50,874 bases of DNA from Chromatiales bacterium. Lineage in GTDB: Bacteria; Pseudomonadota; Gammaproteobacteria; CAMYNG01. The number at the start of each line of letters is the position of its first letter. Within the stretch, counting starts at the first letter, position 1. The notes under the pieces were generated by a model that was not told where the DNA came from, did no database searches, and saw only the letters and a list, made by a program, of their open reading frames with translations. The stretch lies in assembly GCA_027005735.1 (NCBI GenBank), contig JALTLF010000157.1, positions 1-50,874 of the forward strand, in the 5' to 3' direction. Made by a program: the position numbers and the translations under genes. Below are positions 48,291 through 50,874 of the stretch, piece after piece.

Positions 48291-48503
48291 TCAATGCGGG
48301 GTATTGCCGGTGCTGGCAAAGTTGACGAAGAACCAGGCCGCCAGGGTCGCATCGACCAGCATGTACATGGGTGAATAGAAGCTCGAGATTTCCAGGTCGA
48401 TGAGGGAGATGTTGCCGGCCGCCAGGTCGTTGGCGAAAACGGCGATTTCAAAAAAGCAGGCGATCAGCATGATGATGCCGGCGATCAGGCTCATGACTTT
48501 CAT
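48291..48503 (-). CDS. Small two-helix membrane protein B
   Basis: 70 residues: helices VMSLIAGIIMLIACFFEIAVF and YMLVDATLAAWFFVNFA. It has AAGGAGG upstream of ATG 48503. A weak paralogue of the neighbouring 67-residue protein. It is transcribed divergently from the MotY-like gene, with an AT-rich stretch between (TAAGTTATTGATAATAATAA) that probably holds the promoter. Confidence 0.6.
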   Translation of the reverse strand: MKVMSLIAGIIMLIACFFEIAVFANDLAAGNISLIDLEISSFYSPMYMLVDATLAAWFFVNFASTGNTPH

Positions 48504-48637
48504 CGTTTTCCTCCTTGTGTAAGTTATTGATAATAATAACGAACTCTGTCGAATGGCGCATCCCCTGAAGCGGGACGGGCCGCGCTACGGACCCCGCCGG
48601 CTCTCAAGTCGCGCCCCCGGCGGCCGAAGATAAGGGT

Positions 48638-49483
48638 ATGGAACGACGCCTCCTCCACATTCTGGCCCTTGTCCTGGCCCTCGCAGGCCTCCCCGGCCTC
48701 GCCGCTGCCATTCAACAGCGCTACGAGACGCCGCTGATCCATGCCCGCTGGAACGTGCAGCAGGCCCCGCTGGCCTGTTCGCTGGAACACCGCATCCCCC
48801 GTTTCGGCGTGGCGCGTTTCTACCAGAGCGTCGACGAGCCGCTGGCCTTCGTCATCGACGGCGAGTATCCCCTGCCGGACGACAGCGAGGCTCGGGTGGA
48901 GCTGGTGCCGGTGAAGTGGCAGCATGCCCGGGTGCCCGAGGAACTGGGGCAGTTCGATGCCGGCGGCGAACACGCCCTGAAACTGGAGGGCGACTATGCC
49001 CGCACCCTGCTGGTGGGTCTGGAGAGTGGCATGGTGCCGTCGGTGAGCTGGGGCAGCGCGTCGCAGCCCCGCCAGGTACAGGTGACCATGAACGTGCTGT
49101 TCTTCCGCCAGGCCCTGCAGGCGTTCGATGCCTGCCTGGCAAGGCTGCCGCGCGCCGGTTTCGAGGCTCTGCGGCATAGTGAATTCTTCTACGGCACCAA
49201 CGAGCGGGCACTGGGCCGCGCCGCGCGCGAGCGCCTGCGACGCATCGCCTTCTACCTCAAGCACAATCCCGAGGTGGAGTACGTGGAGATCCTCGGTTAC
49301 GCCGACGACCGCGGCAGCCGCCGCTACAACCGCGCCCTGTCCCGGGAACGCGCCCTGGCGGTGAAGAAGTTCCTGCAACAGCAGGGCGTGGCGGCAGAGC
49401 GCCTGCGCACCAGGGCCATGGGCACGGTCAAGGCGGCCGGTCGCCGCGCCCGTCGCGTGGAGATCACCCTCTACCGCAGGTAG
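48638..49483 (+). CDS. OmpA-family protein, MotY-like
   Basis: 281 residues: signal peptide ([16 protein letters not shown]), an N-terminal domain with [30 protein letters not shown] that resembles MotY, the T-ring protein of the sodium-type flagellar motor, and a C-terminal OmpA peptidoglycan-binding domain ([34 protein letters not shown]). MotY anchors the stator to the basal body. No other flagellar gene is nearby, which is normal for motY. A generic OmpA-like protein remains possible. Confidence 0.72.
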   Translation: MERRLLHILALVLALAGLPGLAAAIQQRYETPLIHARWNVQQAPLACSLEHRIPRFGVARFYQSVDEPLAFVIDGEYPLPDDSEARVELVPVKWQHARVPEELGQFDAGGEHALKLEGDYARTLLVGLESGMVPSVSWGSASQPRQVQVTMNVLFFRQALQAFDACLARLPRAGFEALRHSEFFYGTNERALGRAARERLRRIAFYLKHNPEVEYVEILGYADDRGSRRYNRALSRERALAVKKFLQQQGVAAERLRTRAMGTVKAAGRRARRVEITLYRR

Positions 49484-49533
49484 GGCACGGCGTCCACCCG
49501 GCACCTCCTGCCGGTTTTCCCCGATATTCACCC

Positions 49534-49562
49534 CTGTTTCTGCCCCGCGGGTGGTTTATAAT
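49534..49562 (+). promoter_or_regulatory. Candidate argG promoter
   Basis: A perfect -10 TATAAT (49557-49562) lies 67 bases before ATG 49629; the -35 position (CTGTTT, 17-base spacer) is poor. Confidence 0.5.
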
Positions 49563-49628
49563 CGCGCCCTGAGTCAATCCGGGCCGCGCGGCGAGCCGCG
49601 CGCATCGTTCCAGAGACGGGGAAGTGCA

Positions 49629-50840
<1,212 letters not shown>

Positions 50841-50855
50841 TAAGGCGCAAGAATC

Positions 50856-50874
50856 AACCGCAAAGGCCGCGAAG
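50856..50874. repeat. Dispersed 19-bp repeat, copy 2
   Basis: AACCGCAAAGGCCGCGAAG, the exact reverse complement of 47971-47989, running to the end of the window and possibly longer outside it. Confidence 0.65.

Overview
The window is GC-rich, densely coded DNA from a gammaproteobacterium. The MotY-like, SixA, DUF6231-like, FumC and ArgG neighbours and the many c-type cytochromes suggest a respiratory, probably chemolithotrophic, metal-tolerant lineage of the Chromatiales/Thiohalomonadales/'Tenderia' kind. That placement is inference; there is no rRNA or other decisive marker here. I see no tRNA, rRNA, CRISPR array, transposase or integrase.

Region 1 (about 0.4-11.5 kb, minus strand) is the most interesting part. 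It is a run of about 17 consecutive genes that begins with an outer-membrane porin-cytochrome (one CxxCH haem plus beta barrel, with a Cyc2-like N-terminal motif). It continues through two dihaem cytochromes, a cupredoxin, a monohaem cytochrome, a stand-alone four-helix fragment resembling part of oxidase subunit I, a divergent cbb3-like catalytic subunit with its CcoO-like partner, two more membrane-anchored monohaem cytochromes, six small membrane proteins (one of only 40 residues, absent from the ORF track) and a thioredoxin-like lipoprotein. Read together, this could carry electrons from the cell surface through the periplasm to oxygen. A partial cupredoxin paralogue faces it at base 1. 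Further upstream on the same strand are a monohaem cytochrome, an OprO/P-like porin and two small Cys/His-rich exported proteins.

Region 2 (14.3-33.6 kb, plus strand) holds a monohaem cytochrome, a beta-propeller protein, a third Cys/His-rich exported protein, a His-rich cytochrome, and an orphan Rieske protein overlapping an FAD protein. Then come a copper-type P-ATPase with three tandem YHS domains, a PII-like protein, small membrane proteins, an SQR/NDH-2-like flavoprotein, a rhodanese, a YeeE/YedE transporter, an MBL hydrolase and a patatin. It ends with a YHS-LOG fusion and a two-permease ABC exporter whose ATPase has a C-terminal YHS domain. Two FNR/DNR-type boxes lie in this region. 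The theme is handling of copper or other soft metals and of sulfur, alongside electron transport.

Region 3 (33.6-37.7 kb) is a compact mer-like operon without a mercuric reductase: outer-membrane protein, two HMA-like periplasmic proteins, a MerT-like protein, a thioredoxin-like protein, a double CcdA-like protein and a MerR regulator. It is preceded by a textbook MerR-type promoter with a 19-bp spacer and an internal dyad.

Region 4 (37.7-50.9 kb) is mostly housekeeping: cytochrome b561, DUF6231-like, YdjM-like, SixA, FumC, an NTF2-like protein, a pyruvate dehydrogenase operon in which E2 and E3 are fused in one 1023-residue protein, two small membrane proteins, MotY-like and ArgG. Dispersed REP-like inverted repeats lie in its intergenic gaps.
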